Assembly (NCBI RefSeq): GCF_947628055.1
Contig: NZ_CANQYJ010000002.1
Location: 1 to 47,004, forward strand
Direction of reading: 5' to 3'
Source of the DNA: an uncultured Rikenella sp.
Lineage (GTDB): Bacteria > Bacteroidota > Bacteroidia > Bacteroidales > Rikenellaceae
Length of the DNA stretch: 47,004 nt
The translations under genes and the position numbers were made by a program. A model generated the notes under the pieces. The model was given only the letters and a program-made list of their open reading frames with translations. It had not been told where the DNA came from and made no database searches. Positions 15,261 through 22,930 of the stretch are shown here, one piece after another. The number at the start of each line of letters is the position of its first letter. The first letter of the stretch is position 1.

Positions 15261-15644
15261 ATGAGCGACAAGAATATATCGGTCATCCGAGCAGTGCAAT
15301 TCACCTCGAACGCGACGGAGTACGACATTCCCATCGTAGGCCGTACCGGGGCCTACGTCTGCACCTCGAAAGAGAGCAGTCAGGGCACCTTGTACGAACA
15401 CGAATTGTCGTTCAAGGTGGCCGGTCTGACGCCGGAAAACGAGGCCTTGATAACCCGGTTGCGATGCGCAACGACGATTCGCGTGGACGACGTCAATCGC
15501 ACACGTTTTGTGGTCGATCGCGGCGAATTGCGCTTCAAATTCACCGTCAAAAGAGACCTCGGCGGAACATTCGGAGGGTTTCGAGGGTACGAGGTCACCG
15601 TTAAGTTGAGCGCCCTGCATCCGGCGGAGGTCAGTCCTTTCTAA
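15261..15644 (+). CDS. Phage protein of unknown function, beta-rich
   Basis: 127 aa, likely a beta-sandwich (VIRAVQFTSNATEYDIPIVG, ELRFKFTVKRDLGG). It ends YEVTVKLSALHPAEVSPF. The 5' leader contains a nested hairpin, TTGCG/CGCAA (15205-15209, 15240-15244) enclosing TCACC/GGTGA, just before the start. Its last codons overlap the upstream box of the first late promoter (15634-15641). Position before the protease gene suggests a head or early structural role. Confidence 0.55.
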   Translation: MSDKNISVIRAVQFTSNATEYDIPIVGRTGAYVCTSKESSQGTLYEHELSFKVAGLTPENEALITRLRCATTIRVDDVNRTRFVVDRGELRFKFTVKRDLGGTFGGFRGYEVTVKLSALHPAEVSPF

Positions 15645-15667
15645 GGCCCTTACGCTCAGTAATCTTG
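15634..15667 (+). promoter_or_regulatory. Late promoter motif, site 1 (protease/capsid block)
   Basis: GTCCTTTC, 18 nt, TAATCTTG. It has the same spacing as four other sites upstream of structural blocks (19312, 22663, 30119, 37113). The start codon of the protease gene is 25 nt beyond it. A hairpin TCTTGCAG/CTGCAAGA (15663-15692) begins in the -7 box and ends on the A of that start codon. Confidence 0.65.
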
Positions 15668-15691
15668 CAGTAGGAAAATCGCCGCTGCAAG

Positions 15692-16906
15692 ATGATTCTC
15701 AATTTCAATCTCTTACGCTCTGTTCTCGCAGAGCCGTTCTACCTGTCGAACACCGAGGCCGAGAAGCTGACCGCTCTCGTCGCCGGCCTGTTTACCCCGA
15801 ACGTCGAGTTCGAGCGAATGACGCCGGAAGAGCGGGCCGCGCTGGCCTCGGTACATACGATTATTCCCGCATCCGGATCCGGCACGACCCGTCGCATCGG
15901 TGTGATCACCCTGCGCGGAGTCCTCTCGAAGTACGACAGCATGTGTGCTGCCGGGATGGAGTCGTACGGGCGAATGATCCGGGAGTACGACGCCGATCCG
16001 GAAATCGACGCAATCGTCCTGAACATCGATAGTCCGGGCGGAACCGTCGCCGGTACCGAAGAGTTAGGCGCGACGATCCGGGCGGCGACAAAACCGGTTG
16101 TCGCTTTCGTGAACGGTATGGCGGCTTCGGCGGCCTATTGGATCGCCTCTGCCTGCCGGAAGATCGTGGCCGGAACCGACACTTCGATTGTCGGTTCGAT
16201 CGGCGTCATGTGCACGTGGGCCGACATGCGCGGCTATTACGCTCAGCAGGGAATTGTCATTCGCGACATCTATGCCCCGCAATCCACGGACAAGAACGCC
16301 GAAAGCCGGGAAGCCGCCGCCGGGAACCTCAAGCCCATTCAAGACCACCTCGCCGTGCTGGCCGACACATTCCAAAAGACTGTGCGCGCCAATCGGCCGC
16401 TTGTGGCTGTCGGTCAATTGAGCGGGGCCACCTACTTCGCCAAAGACGTCGTCGGGACGCTGGTCGATACGATCGGCAACTTCGAGGAGGCTCTCTCGAT
16501 CGCCGCCTCCTTTGCGACTCCCAGCGCTCCGAAAACCAAATCAACAACACGCAATATGTCTAAAATGAACTATGCAGCGTTGGCGGCAGCCGCCGGCGTT
16601 GCCGCATTCGAGAGCGCCGACGGGTCGATCACGCTGACCGCCGAACAGGCGGCAGCCGTCGAATCGCACATCGGCGCGTTCTCCGCGATTAAAAATCAAC
16701 AAGAAGAGGTGTCTAAGCTGCAACAGGAGCTGAAAGAGAAGGACAAGCAGCTTGCCGAATTGCGCGAACAGCTCGACAACGCCCCCGGAGCAGAAACCGC
16801 ATCCGTATCTGCTCCGGCGGACGGCACCAAGACAGACGTTGCCGGAGCGGCCAACTTCGGAGAAGCCCTCTCCAATGCAATCGAATTTGTCAAATCCCAA
16901 AACTAA
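15692..16906 (+). CDS. Head maturation protease, S49 (SppA/ClpP-like), with C-terminal scaffold region
   Basis: 404 aa. Residues about 65-275 are an S49 serine protease domain: IGVITLRGVLSKYD, IVLNIDSPGGTV near 108-119 and NGMAASAAYW, with the likely nucleophile Ser146, followed by GSIGVMCTWADMRGYY. After a linker, residues 289-404 form a separate unit with a coiled coil (SKLQQELKEKDKQLAELREQ), as in capsid scaffolds. This protease-scaffold arrangement recalls lambda C/Nu3. It would cleave the scaffold and capsid delta regions during prohead maturation. It is followed after 6 nt by the capsid gene. Confidence 0.85.
   Translation: MILNFNLLRSVLAEPFYLSNTEAEKLTALVAGLFTPNVEFERMTPEERAALASVHTIIPASGSGTTRRIGVITLRGVLSKYDSMCAAGMESYGRMIREYDADPEIDAIVLNIDSPGGTVAGTEELGATIRAATKPVVAFVNGMAASAAYWIASACRKIVAGTDTSIVGSIGVMCTWADMRGYYAQQGIVIRDIYAPQSTDKNAESREAAAGNLKPIQDHLAVLADTFQKTVRANRPLVAVGQLSGATYFAKDVVGTLVDTIGNFEEALSIAASFATPSAPKTKSTTRNMSKMNYAALAAAAGVAAFESADGSITLTAEQAAAVESHIGAFSAIKNQQEEVSKLQQELKEKDKQLAELREQLDNAPGAETASVSAPADGTKTDVAGAANFGEALSNAIEFVKSQN
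16556..16906 (+). CDS. Possible nested scaffold protein (internal start)
   Basis: An in-frame ATG at residue 289 of the protease gene would give a 116-aa protein made of the whole scaffold-like region (MSKMNYAALAAAAGVAAFES, acidic coiled coil, acidic tail). A second ATG follows three codons on. The abrupt change from protease linker to a start-like MSKMN supports internal initiation as in lambda Nu3, but nothing else in the sequence proves it. Confidence 0.4.
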   Translation: MSKMNYAALAAAAGVAAFESADGSITLTAEQAAAVESHIGAFSAIKNQQEEVSKLQQELKEKDKQLAELREQLDNAPGAETASVSAPADGTKTDVAGAANFGEALSNAIEFVKSQN

Positions 16907-16912
16907 CATACC

Positions 16913-17890
16913 ATGCCGCAAAAGTTAACCGACGACCAGCTCCAAGCACTTAAGGCAGCTGGCACCAAGTATCGAAGAGAACTGCTGGCCATGCCGCTGG
17001 CATTACTTCAGCCCGTATTGGCTCACATGACCATGCGCGCCAATGTGCGCGGAAAGGAAGTGGTTGGTGAAATCAGCGAAGGGGCAGAAATTCGACCGTA
17101 TCGCTCGGCAAAAGACGCAGTCGAAGGGATCCCCGAAATCACGCTCCGCGAGCTCGAAACATTCTTAGGCGATGTTGTCCGCGAGTTCGATCCGAACATG
17201 CTCCTCGGCACCCTCTTTACCGACCGCGCAGCGACTCCCCTGACCGACCGCGAAATCGCCCGCAAGATGGCTTTCCTGATGGCGCAAAGCGTCAGCAACA
17301 AGTTCTACAAGGCGATCTGGAGTGCAAAGCGGAATGCCAGTGGCAGCACCACGATGGATTTGTTCGACGGATTCGCCACGATCATCGACAAAGAGATCAC
17401 GGACAAAAACATCACGAGCGACAAAGGCAACTTCGCGGATCTCGGTTCGGTCAACGAAGCGAATGTCGGTGACAAACTGATGGAAGCCTACAACGACGCC
17501 GTCAGCGAAGAACTTCAGAGCGAAAGCAGAATCAAACTTTTTGTGCCGCGATTGATCTACAATCAGTACAACAAGTGGTATCTGGCGGAATTCGGGTCGG
17601 TCGCATACAACAAGGAGTTCAAAAAAACCTTCCTCGAAGGCACCGACGATACCGTCGAACTCGTTCCGATGACCGGGCTCAAGGATACCGGGAAGATCAT
17701 CTTCACTGTCCGCAACAACATGCTGGTTGGCTGCGACCAGATGAGCGACATGGAACAGGTAGAGATCCGTCGTCCGGACAACCCGAAGGCTCTCCAGTTC
17801 TTCATGATGCTCTATTTCGGTGTTCAACTCGAAAGCATCTCGCCGCAGCGTCTGCTGGTCGGTCAGTTCACCACGACGACCGGCGAGTAA
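16913..17890 (+). CDS. Major capsid protein (HK97-like fold inferred)
   Basis: 325 aa, the size expected for a siphophage capsid protein. It opens with a short helical segment, then RANVRGKEVVGEISEGAEIRP and a long alpha/beta body including MAQSVSNKFYKAIWSAKRNA and PMTGLKDTGKIIFTVRNNML. It ends FGVQLESISPQRLLVGQFTT, a pattern of capsid C-termini in Bacteroidales phages. The call relies on position directly after the protease/scaffold gene as well as on this pattern; no single motif proves the fold. Confidence 0.75.
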   Translation: MPQKLTDDQLQALKAAGTKYRRELLAMPLALLQPVLAHMTMRANVRGKEVVGEISEGAEIRPYRSAKDAVEGIPEITLRELETFLGDVVREFDPNMLLGTLFTDRAATPLTDREIARKMAFLMAQSVSNKFYKAIWSAKRNASGSTTMDLFDGFATIIDKEITDKNITSDKGNFADLGSVNEANVGDKLMEAYNDAVSEELQSESRIKLFVPRLIYNQYNKWYLAEFGSVAYNKEFKKTFLEGTDDTVELVPMTGLKDTGKIIFTVRNNMLVGCDQMSDMEQVEIRRPDNPKALQFFMMLYFGVQLESISPQRLLVGQFTTTTGE

Positions 17891-17930
17891 CGAGCGCAAC
17901 AGGTTTTAGAAATCGTAAAAACAGAAACGA

Positions 17931-18521
17931 ATGGGAAGTACACTTAAAAATTTGGATTGGGCCGACGGTCAGGCCAATCCGTCCGGTATCAAACCGATCG
18001 GTTATGCGGTCTTCAAGCGCGACATCGTCACCTTTCCGAAGATCGACAAGGAGACTGTCGTCTACAAGGAAGACTTCGTCCTGCGCGAAGGCGTCAAGTG
18101 GATCACGGTTTACAGCACCCAAGGAAAAGGCAAGCTGACTTGGGAGCCGACCGGCGAAACCGACTGTCAGGGGATCCTGAACAAGGCGACGCTGAGTTAT
18201 CCAGACCTCAGCGACAACGCAAAGATCACGGCCGCTTCGACCATCAACTCCAACCTGATCTACGTCATTCCTCATTACGTAGCGGGCGGTGGTGTTCGTT
18301 ACGCCGTGATCGGCTCTGAGGACTTCAACGCCAGCACGAGCATGAAGGGCGACACCGGCGACTCGTTCGGGTCGGCCAAAGGCATGACGATCGAGGTGGA
18401 GGCTCCGGACTTCTATCCGCTGCCGAACTACGAGGGGCTGTTGGAGACCTCCGACGGAACACTGAATTGTGCTACCGGCGTGTTCACTTCGACCGAGTCG
18501 TCTCTGACTCTGCCGGAGTAG
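17931..18521 (+). CDS. Probable major tail tube protein
   Basis: 196 aa, rich in beta strands and Gly/Thr (VKWITVYSTQGKGKLTWEPT, KGDTGDSFGSAKGMTIEVEA), as in siphophage tube proteins. Alternatives are a head decoration or head-tail connector protein, because it lies between capsid and terminase genes and not with the tail block. Starts 40 nt after the capsid gene in the same block. Confidence 0.5.
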   Translation: MGSTLKNLDWADGQANPSGIKPIGYAVFKRDIVTFPKIDKETVVYKEDFVLREGVKWITVYSTQGKGKLTWEPTGETDCQGILNKATLSYPDLSDNAKITAASTINSNLIYVIPHYVAGGGVRYAVIGSEDFNASTSMKGDTGDSFGSAKGMTIEVEAPDFYPLPNYEGLLETSDGTLNCATGVFTSTESSLTLPE

Positions 18522-18539
18522 GGTACGGGTGAGTAAGCG

Positions 18540-19289
18540 ATGTCGAACCGGAACAGGAGGAACCCCTCCCGTTTTTTCATAACCGCGAAAATGAAAGAAG
18601 AAATCAAGCAGTGGCTGGATGGGCCGCGCGATTACGAGGCCGGCGTCCTGCTATACTGTCGGTACGGTAAGAATCGGAACCTGAAATCCTACCTGCAGCG
18701 CAAATGCGCGCCGCTGAAAGTATTATACGAGCTGTCGAAGCTGGTCGGTATCGATGCCTTTGCCGCGGTGCCATCGAAACAGGAAGATTTGCCGATCATT
18801 CCGGAGCTGAAACCCCAAGAGCGGATCAAGGTCATTCAGGACGGTAGCATCCGTTTTGAGAATCTGCCAGAGGAGTTGAAGAAGATCTACTTGAAGGCAT
18901 GCGATGCTTACAAGCAGATGCGCCATCTCCATGAAAAGATGAAGCTTGTGGCCACCGATTCCGAACGAGCCTCGCTCCGGGCTGCATTGCTCGAACAGGT
19001 GGACAGGAATCGGGTCTGCTGGGAGATGATCGACCGGTGGGCAGTCGATGGCACCCTGCCGGAGCCTCCTACCGAAACGGGCAATACCGGTACGGTGGAC
19101 GCTAAAGCCTTGAATGCGGCTCGGGCAGGAGTCACTCGGTACCTGAACCAGCTTGACAAGGAGCAAGACGAAGAGAAACGAGCAAACTGCCTCGCCAAGC
19201 TCCGCAAATATGTGGCCGTGATAACCGCTGCCGGATGCGGATTCAAAGACAACGCCTCTCGTCTGCAAGCCCTTGGACTGATCGAGTAG
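18540..19289 (+). CDS. Phage protein of unknown function, helical
   Basis: 249 aa, mostly alpha-helical. Internal ATG at residue 18 (MKEEIKQWLDGPRDYEAGVL) is an alternative start and gives a more protein-like N-terminus. The middle and end are charged helices (EELKKIYLKACDAYKQMRHL, KRANCLAKLRKYVAVITAAG). It ends the capsid block before the terminase promoter. No family recognised. Confidence 0.6.
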   Translation: MSNRNRRNPSRFFITAKMKEEIKQWLDGPRDYEAGVLLYCRYGKNRNLKSYLQRKCAPLKVLYELSKLVGIDAFAAVPSKQEDLPIIPELKPQERIKVIQDGSIRFENLPEELKKIYLKACDAYKQMRHLHEKMKLVATDSERASLRAALLEQVDRNRVCWEMIDRWAVDGTLPEPPTETGNTGTVDAKALNAARAGVTRYLNQLDKEQDEEKRANCLAKLRKYVAVITAAGCGFKDNASRLQALGLIE

Positions 19290-19311
19290 CGGCCTGACAC
19301 GCTTACCGATA

Positions 19312-19345
19312 GTCCTTTGTAGCCCGCATTCGCGGGCTATTTTTG
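19312..19345 (+). promoter_or_regulatory. Late promoter motif, site 2 (terminase block), with hairpin spacer
   Basis: GTCCTTTG, 18 nt, TATTTTTG. The 18-nt spacer is almost all taken up by a perfect hairpin, TAGCCCGC ATTC GCGGGCTA (19320-19339), followed by TTTTT, so the same bases also look like an intrinsic terminator for the upstream block. It may end one transcript and start the next. The terminase small subunit start is 17 nt on. Confidence 0.6.
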
Positions 19346-19361
19346 CTTTAAACCACTAAGC

Positions 19362-19919
19362 ATGAAGGTATCGACCATAGAGAAGTTCAAAGATCGCTTG
19401 TTCGACGATTTGGATAAGATCGACGCCACCGAGAAGGAGAAGAAGCAGATCCTGATCTACCGATACCTCCTCACCCAGCGACTGGAGAGGCCGTACGTAA
19501 CAAATGCGCAGCTGGCTGAATCTCTGCAAATTTACTTCGACATCACCTCCATTGGGCAGGCATATCGCTATATCGGGCATGTAGAGTTGTTGGTGGGCAA
19601 TATTCGCTCCTCGGAAAAGGCGTGGATCCGTTACACGGTCGTCGAAACGTTGAAGGAGGCGATCCAGCGGGCGAAAGCGAGCGACGACATCAAAGCGATG
19701 GTGGCCGCAGCCGATAAACTCGGCAAATATACGCGACTCGACAAGGAGGAGCAGGAGCCGCTGCCGTGGGAGGAGATCAAGCCGCAGCCGGTCGAATTCG
19801 TCACCGACCCCTCTGTGCTGGGTATCGAGCATGTCGAGAACCCCCGCGCACTGGTCGAGAAAGTGCGCAAGAAGTACATGGACGAAATCGAGGTCGAATA
19901 TACGGAGGCTAAGTCATGA
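19362..19919 (+). CDS. Terminase small subunit (probable)
   Basis: 185 aa. An N-terminal helix-turn-helix-like part (LERPYVTNAQLAESLQIYFD, then SIGQAYRYIGHVELL) would recognise the packaging site. The middle is helical (SSEKAWIRYTVVETLKEAIQ) and the acidic C-terminus could contact the large subunit. Overlaps the large subunit start by 4 nt (ATGA), the usual layout. Called from position and architecture. Confidence 0.7.
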   Translation: MKVSTIEKFKDRLFDDLDKIDATEKEKKQILIYRYLLTQRLERPYVTNAQLAESLQIYFDITSIGQAYRYIGHVELLVGNIRSSEKAWIRYTVVETLKEAIQRAKASDDIKAMVAAADKLGKYTRLDKEEQEPLPWEEIKPQPVEFVTDPSVLGIEHVENPRALVEKVRKKYMDEIEVEYTEAKS

Positions 19920-21532
19920 GCGATCGCCGGAGACTATACATGAACGACATTCAGTTGGAGTGTTACCTGACAGCTGCCCACACGACGGTCATGGTGGCCG
20001 GCCGGCGCTTCGGGAAGACGCACGGCATCGTCGCCCCGTGGATGCTCCGCAACACGCAGCACATGCCCCGATCGACCGGCGGCATCGTCTGTGCGACCTT
20101 TCAGCAGGCTCTCACCCGGACGCTGCCCGGAACGCTGATGGCCCTCGACGATATGGGTTATAAGCGCAATGTCCACTATTTTGTGGGTGTTCGACCGCCG
20201 AAAGCGGCCGGATTCGCCAAACCCGTCCGGGAGCCGATCTCGTATGACCATGTGGTGAGCTGGTATAACGGTTCGATTTGGTATCTCATCTCGCAGGATG
20301 TTCCGGGTTCTGCCAACTCGCTGACGCTTCAATATCTGATGGGCGACGAAGCCAAATTTCTGAACTTCGAGAAGCTGAAAGACGAAGCATTTCCTGCGAA
20401 CGGCGGATTCCCCGGCCCGTGGAAAGATTGCCCGTGGCTGAACTCTATGCTCTTCGTGTCGGATATGCCCACGACCAAGAAGGGGTCGTGGTTTTTGAAT
20501 TACGCCGACAAAGCCACGCCGGATGCCATCGAAGCGATCAAGGTCTGCTTACTCGAAACCCACCGCCTGTCGCAGGCGGAGCCGACTGCATACAACCTTC
20601 GTAGGCTCTCCTACTTTCGCAAGAGCCTGGCCGAATTGCGCCGCCATGCCGTCTACTACCGGGAGTGCTCCAGCATCGAGAACGTATTGGTGCTGGGCGA
20701 AAAGTATATCCGGGACATGAAGCGCGACCTACCGCCGCTGGTCTTCCTGACCTCCATCCTCTGCATCCGGCCCGGTAAGCTGAAAGACGGCTTCTATCCC
20801 GGCCTGACCGACGCGCATCTTTACACCGCGTTCGACAATGCCCATCTCGAATCGGTCGGTTATGAATTCGACCGGATACCGGACTGCCGACAGGATGCCG
20901 ATCTGATACCCGGCCAACCGATCGCCGTTGCATTCGACTACAACGCCAATATCAACTGGCTGGTCGCCGGACAACAGAGCGGCATCAAGATGCGCACCTT
21001 GCGATCGTTCTACGTGAAGTACGATCGCAAGCTCCGCGAGCTGGTCGACGATTTCTGTCAGTACTATCGTTTCCACGACCGGCACGAGGTAGTCTACTAT
21101 TTCGACAGCACCGCCCTCGGATCCAACTACGCCGTGAACGAGGACGACTTCGCGTCGGTGATCTGCGACCAGTTCGAGAAAAACGGCTGGCGGGTCGATC
21201 GCAAATACATCGGCAATCCGATCCGGCATTACGAGAAGTACTTGATCATCGACCAAGGATTCAAAGGGCAGGGAAACTACTTGCAGCCCACATTCAATGA
21301 GCCGAACAACGAAGCGTTGTTGATCGCCATGCGCGCGGCCGGAACCCGCATCGGGCCGAAAGGGTGGCAGAAAGATAAGTCCGGGGAGAAGTACGCCGAG
21401 ACGGAGGAGGATGTGCTGGAGTACCGAACCGACGGTACCGACGCGTGGGATACGCTCTACATCGGCATGAACCTCTATCCGTACGCCGGAACCGGCGGCA
21501 ATACCTTCTCCGGCATCGAAATACGGACATAA
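19916..21532 (+). CDS. Terminase large subunit
   Basis: 538 aa packaging motor. Walker A is AGRRFGKTHG at residues 28-37, and the Walker B-like LMGDEAKFL follows SLTLQY near residue 140. The C-terminal RNase H-like nuclease starts at IAVAFDYNANINWLVAG, continues through VVYYFDSTALGSNY and ends with the acidic DGTDAWDTLYIGMN, which supplies metal-binding aspartates. It would cut concatemers and drive DNA into proheads through the portal. Headful or cos packaging cannot be told from this. Confidence 0.9.
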   Translation: MSDRRRLYMNDIQLECYLTAAHTTVMVAGRRFGKTHGIVAPWMLRNTQHMPRSTGGIVCATFQQALTRTLPGTLMALDDMGYKRNVHYFVGVRPPKAAGFAKPVREPISYDHVVSWYNGSIWYLISQDVPGSANSLTLQYLMGDEAKFLNFEKLKDEAFPANGGFPGPWKDCPWLNSMLFVSDMPTTKKGSWFLNYADKATPDAIEAIKVCLLETHRLSQAEPTAYNLRRLSYFRKSLAELRRHAVYYRECSSIENVLVLGEKYIRDMKRDLPPLVFLTSILCIRPGKLKDGFYPGLTDAHLYTAFDNAHLESVGYEFDRIPDCRQDADLIPGQPIAVAFDYNANINWLVAGQQSGIKMRTLRSFYVKYDRKLRELVDDFCQYYRFHDRHEVVYYFDSTALGSNYAVNEDDFASVICDQFEKNGWRVDRKYIGNPIRHYEKYLIIDQGFKGQGNYLQPTFNEPNNEALLIAMRAAGTRIGPKGWQKDKSGEKYAETEEDVLEYRTDGTDAWDTLYIGMNLYPYAGTGGNTFSGIEIRT

Positions 21533-21573
21533 AAAGGCCTCGGGCCTCTATAAAATAGAACGGTGTCTCAGTC

Positions 21574-21634
21574 GCTAAACAGGAGTACCCCCAGCCGAAG
21601 GCCCGAAAGCCTGACGGGGGTACTCCTGTTTAGC
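21574..21634. other. Long perfect hairpin between terminase and Dam genes
   Basis: Two 19-base arms, GCTAAACAGGAGTACCCCC (21574-21592) and its exact complement (21616-21634), enclose 23 nt that hold a smaller hairpin, AGGC/GCCT. It is not followed by a T-run, so it is not a standard intrinsic terminator. A weaker stem, AGGCC TCG GGCCT, lies at 21535-21547. Possible roles: protein-binding or packaging site, RNase III target, or a structured mRNA 3' end. Confidence 0.65.
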
Positions 21635-21667
21635 AATGCAAAAGTAACCAAAATAGCTGATAAAAAG

Positions 21668-22471
21668 ATGAGAACACCGATTACCTATTACGGCGGAAAG
21701 CAGACCATGCTGAAGCACATCCTACCGCTCGTCCCACGGCACAACCTTTACACCGAGGCGTTCTGCGGCGGGGCGGCGGTACTCTTTGCCAAACGGCCGG
21801 CTCCGGCCGAGATCATCAACGATCTGAACGGCGAACTGGTCAACTTCTACTGGTGCGCGTCGGTCTACTATTCCGATCTCAAGCGCGAGATCGACAAGAC
21901 CCTGCATTCGCGCGATATGCACGCCCATGCCATCCACATATATACTTATCCTCACTTCTTCGAACCGGCGCAGCGGGCGTGGGCGGTTTGGGCCTTGTCG
22001 AAGCTCTCGTTCGCTTCGATGCTGGACGGCACTTTCGGATACGACTTCACAGGAACGATGGTCAAGAAGATGCGGAACGCAAAGGACGACTTCACGGAGC
22101 ATCTGTGTAAGAGACTGGAAAATGTAACGATCGAAAACCGCGACGCTCTGCAAGTCATCGAGTGTTACGACACCCCGGGGGCATTCCACTTTGTCGATCC
22201 GCCGTATGTCGGCAGCGACTGCGGCCACTACACGGACACCTTCGTCGACGCCGATCTCGAACGTCTCCTCCAGTTACTCGAACGTATCGAGGGGAAATTC
22301 ATGCTGACGATGTTCCCGAACGATACGATCGCCGCCTATGCCGATCGCAACGGCTGGACGATCCACCGCATCGAACGCACCATCTCGGCCTCCAAAGACT
22401 CTCGAAGAAGACAGGAGGAGTGGATGGTGTGTAATTACCAGCCGGAAAATCGCTCGCAAACGCTGTTTTAG
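21668..22471 (+). CDS. dam: DNA adenine methylase, D12/Dam class
   Basis: 267 aa from ATG 21668. The frame opens at 21563, but that part lies across the long hairpin and is not homologous. It has the motif PITYYGGKQTM at residues 4-14, FCGGAAVLF at 32-40, and the catalytic DPPY at 177-180. It transfers a methyl group from SAM to N6 of adenine; the target site is not predictable, although the family often recognises GATC. With no restriction partner, it probably protects phage DNA or times packaging or gene expression. Lies within the late region. Confidence 0.9.
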   Translation: MRTPITYYGGKQTMLKHILPLVPRHNLYTEAFCGGAAVLFAKRPAPAEIINDLNGELVNFYWCASVYYSDLKREIDKTLHSRDMHAHAIHIYTYPHFFEPAQRAWAVWALSKLSFASMLDGTFGYDFTGTMVKKMRNAKDDFTEHLCKRLENVTIENRDALQVIECYDTPGAFHFVDPPYVGSDCGHYTDTFVDADLERLLQLLERIEGKFMLTMFPNDTIAAYADRNGWTIHRIERTISASKDSRRRQEEWMVCNYQPENRSQTLF

Positions 22472-22711
22472 CCCCCCCAAACGCCTGTCGGTCGATTCTC
22501 GCTTATATTTTCAAAAAGCGAAGGCATGCAGGGCCTTAGGCTCGGTTCGGCAGCGAAAATTTATCTGTTTGCCGATGCCGACCCCGCGCCGCCCTGCCGT
22601 CGAAGTGTAATTACACTATGGTCGCGGGAACGTAATATGCCGAGGGGTTGCGCCGCGGTCGTGTCCTTTCCCTCGGCTACCCGCGGCGTAATATTGCAGA
22701 AAAAGATTACG
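22472..22711. other. Noncoding 240 bp before the portal block
   Basis: Holds a hairpin TCGCTT/AAGCGA (about 22500-22522), a palindrome GTGTAATTACAC (about 22606-22617), a stem GCCGAGGG/CCCTCGGC (22639-22646 with 22670-22677) and the late promoter at 22663-22696. The long open frame through it is not protein-like. Confidence 0.45.
22663..22696 (+). promoter_or_regulatory. Late promoter motif, site 3 (portal block)
   Basis: GTCCTTTC, 18 nt, TAATATTG, then CAG as at site 1. The start of the small gene at 22712 is 16 nt on, which supports that start over upstream in-frame codons. Confidence 0.6.
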
Positions 22712-22930
22712 ATGCACATCTCGCAATTACACCGAGCGATCGAACGCGGCGAATGCTCGCTGGCTTTCGTCAGCGAGCGGGGGGAACGAATACGGCTGGA
22801 TCGATGTGTCTGCACCTCGTTCCACAGCTCCGGTCAGACGTTAAACGTCAAGATCTACACCTCCGGCGAGATCCGCAAAGTGAACCGCTATACGATCGTC
22901 GAATTCAACGGTAAGGAGGTCTACCTATGA
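22712..22930 (+). CDS. Small phage protein before the portal gene, unknown
   Basis: 72 aa, beta-rich (FVSERGERIRLDRCVCTSFH, LNVKIYTSGEIRKVNRYTIV). The ATG at 22712 follows the late promoter box. The stop overlaps the portal start by 4 nt (ATGA), so it is coupled to portal translation. No family recognised. Confidence 0.6.
   Translation: MHISQLHRAIERGECSLAFVSERGERIRLDRCVCTSFHSSGQTLNVKIYTSGEIRKVNRYTIVEFNGKEVYL

Noticed and set aside
21574..21634. Long inverted repeat as insertion-sequence or MITE ends
   Set aside because: Arms are only 23 nt apart with no transposase and no flanking target duplication that I can see.
22639..22688. H-type pseudoknot from GCCGAGGG/CCCTCGGC and CGCCGCGG/CCGCGGCG
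   Set aside because: CCGCGG is itself a palindrome, the loop lengths do not suit an H-type fold, and most of the 3' half is the spacer of a late promoter.
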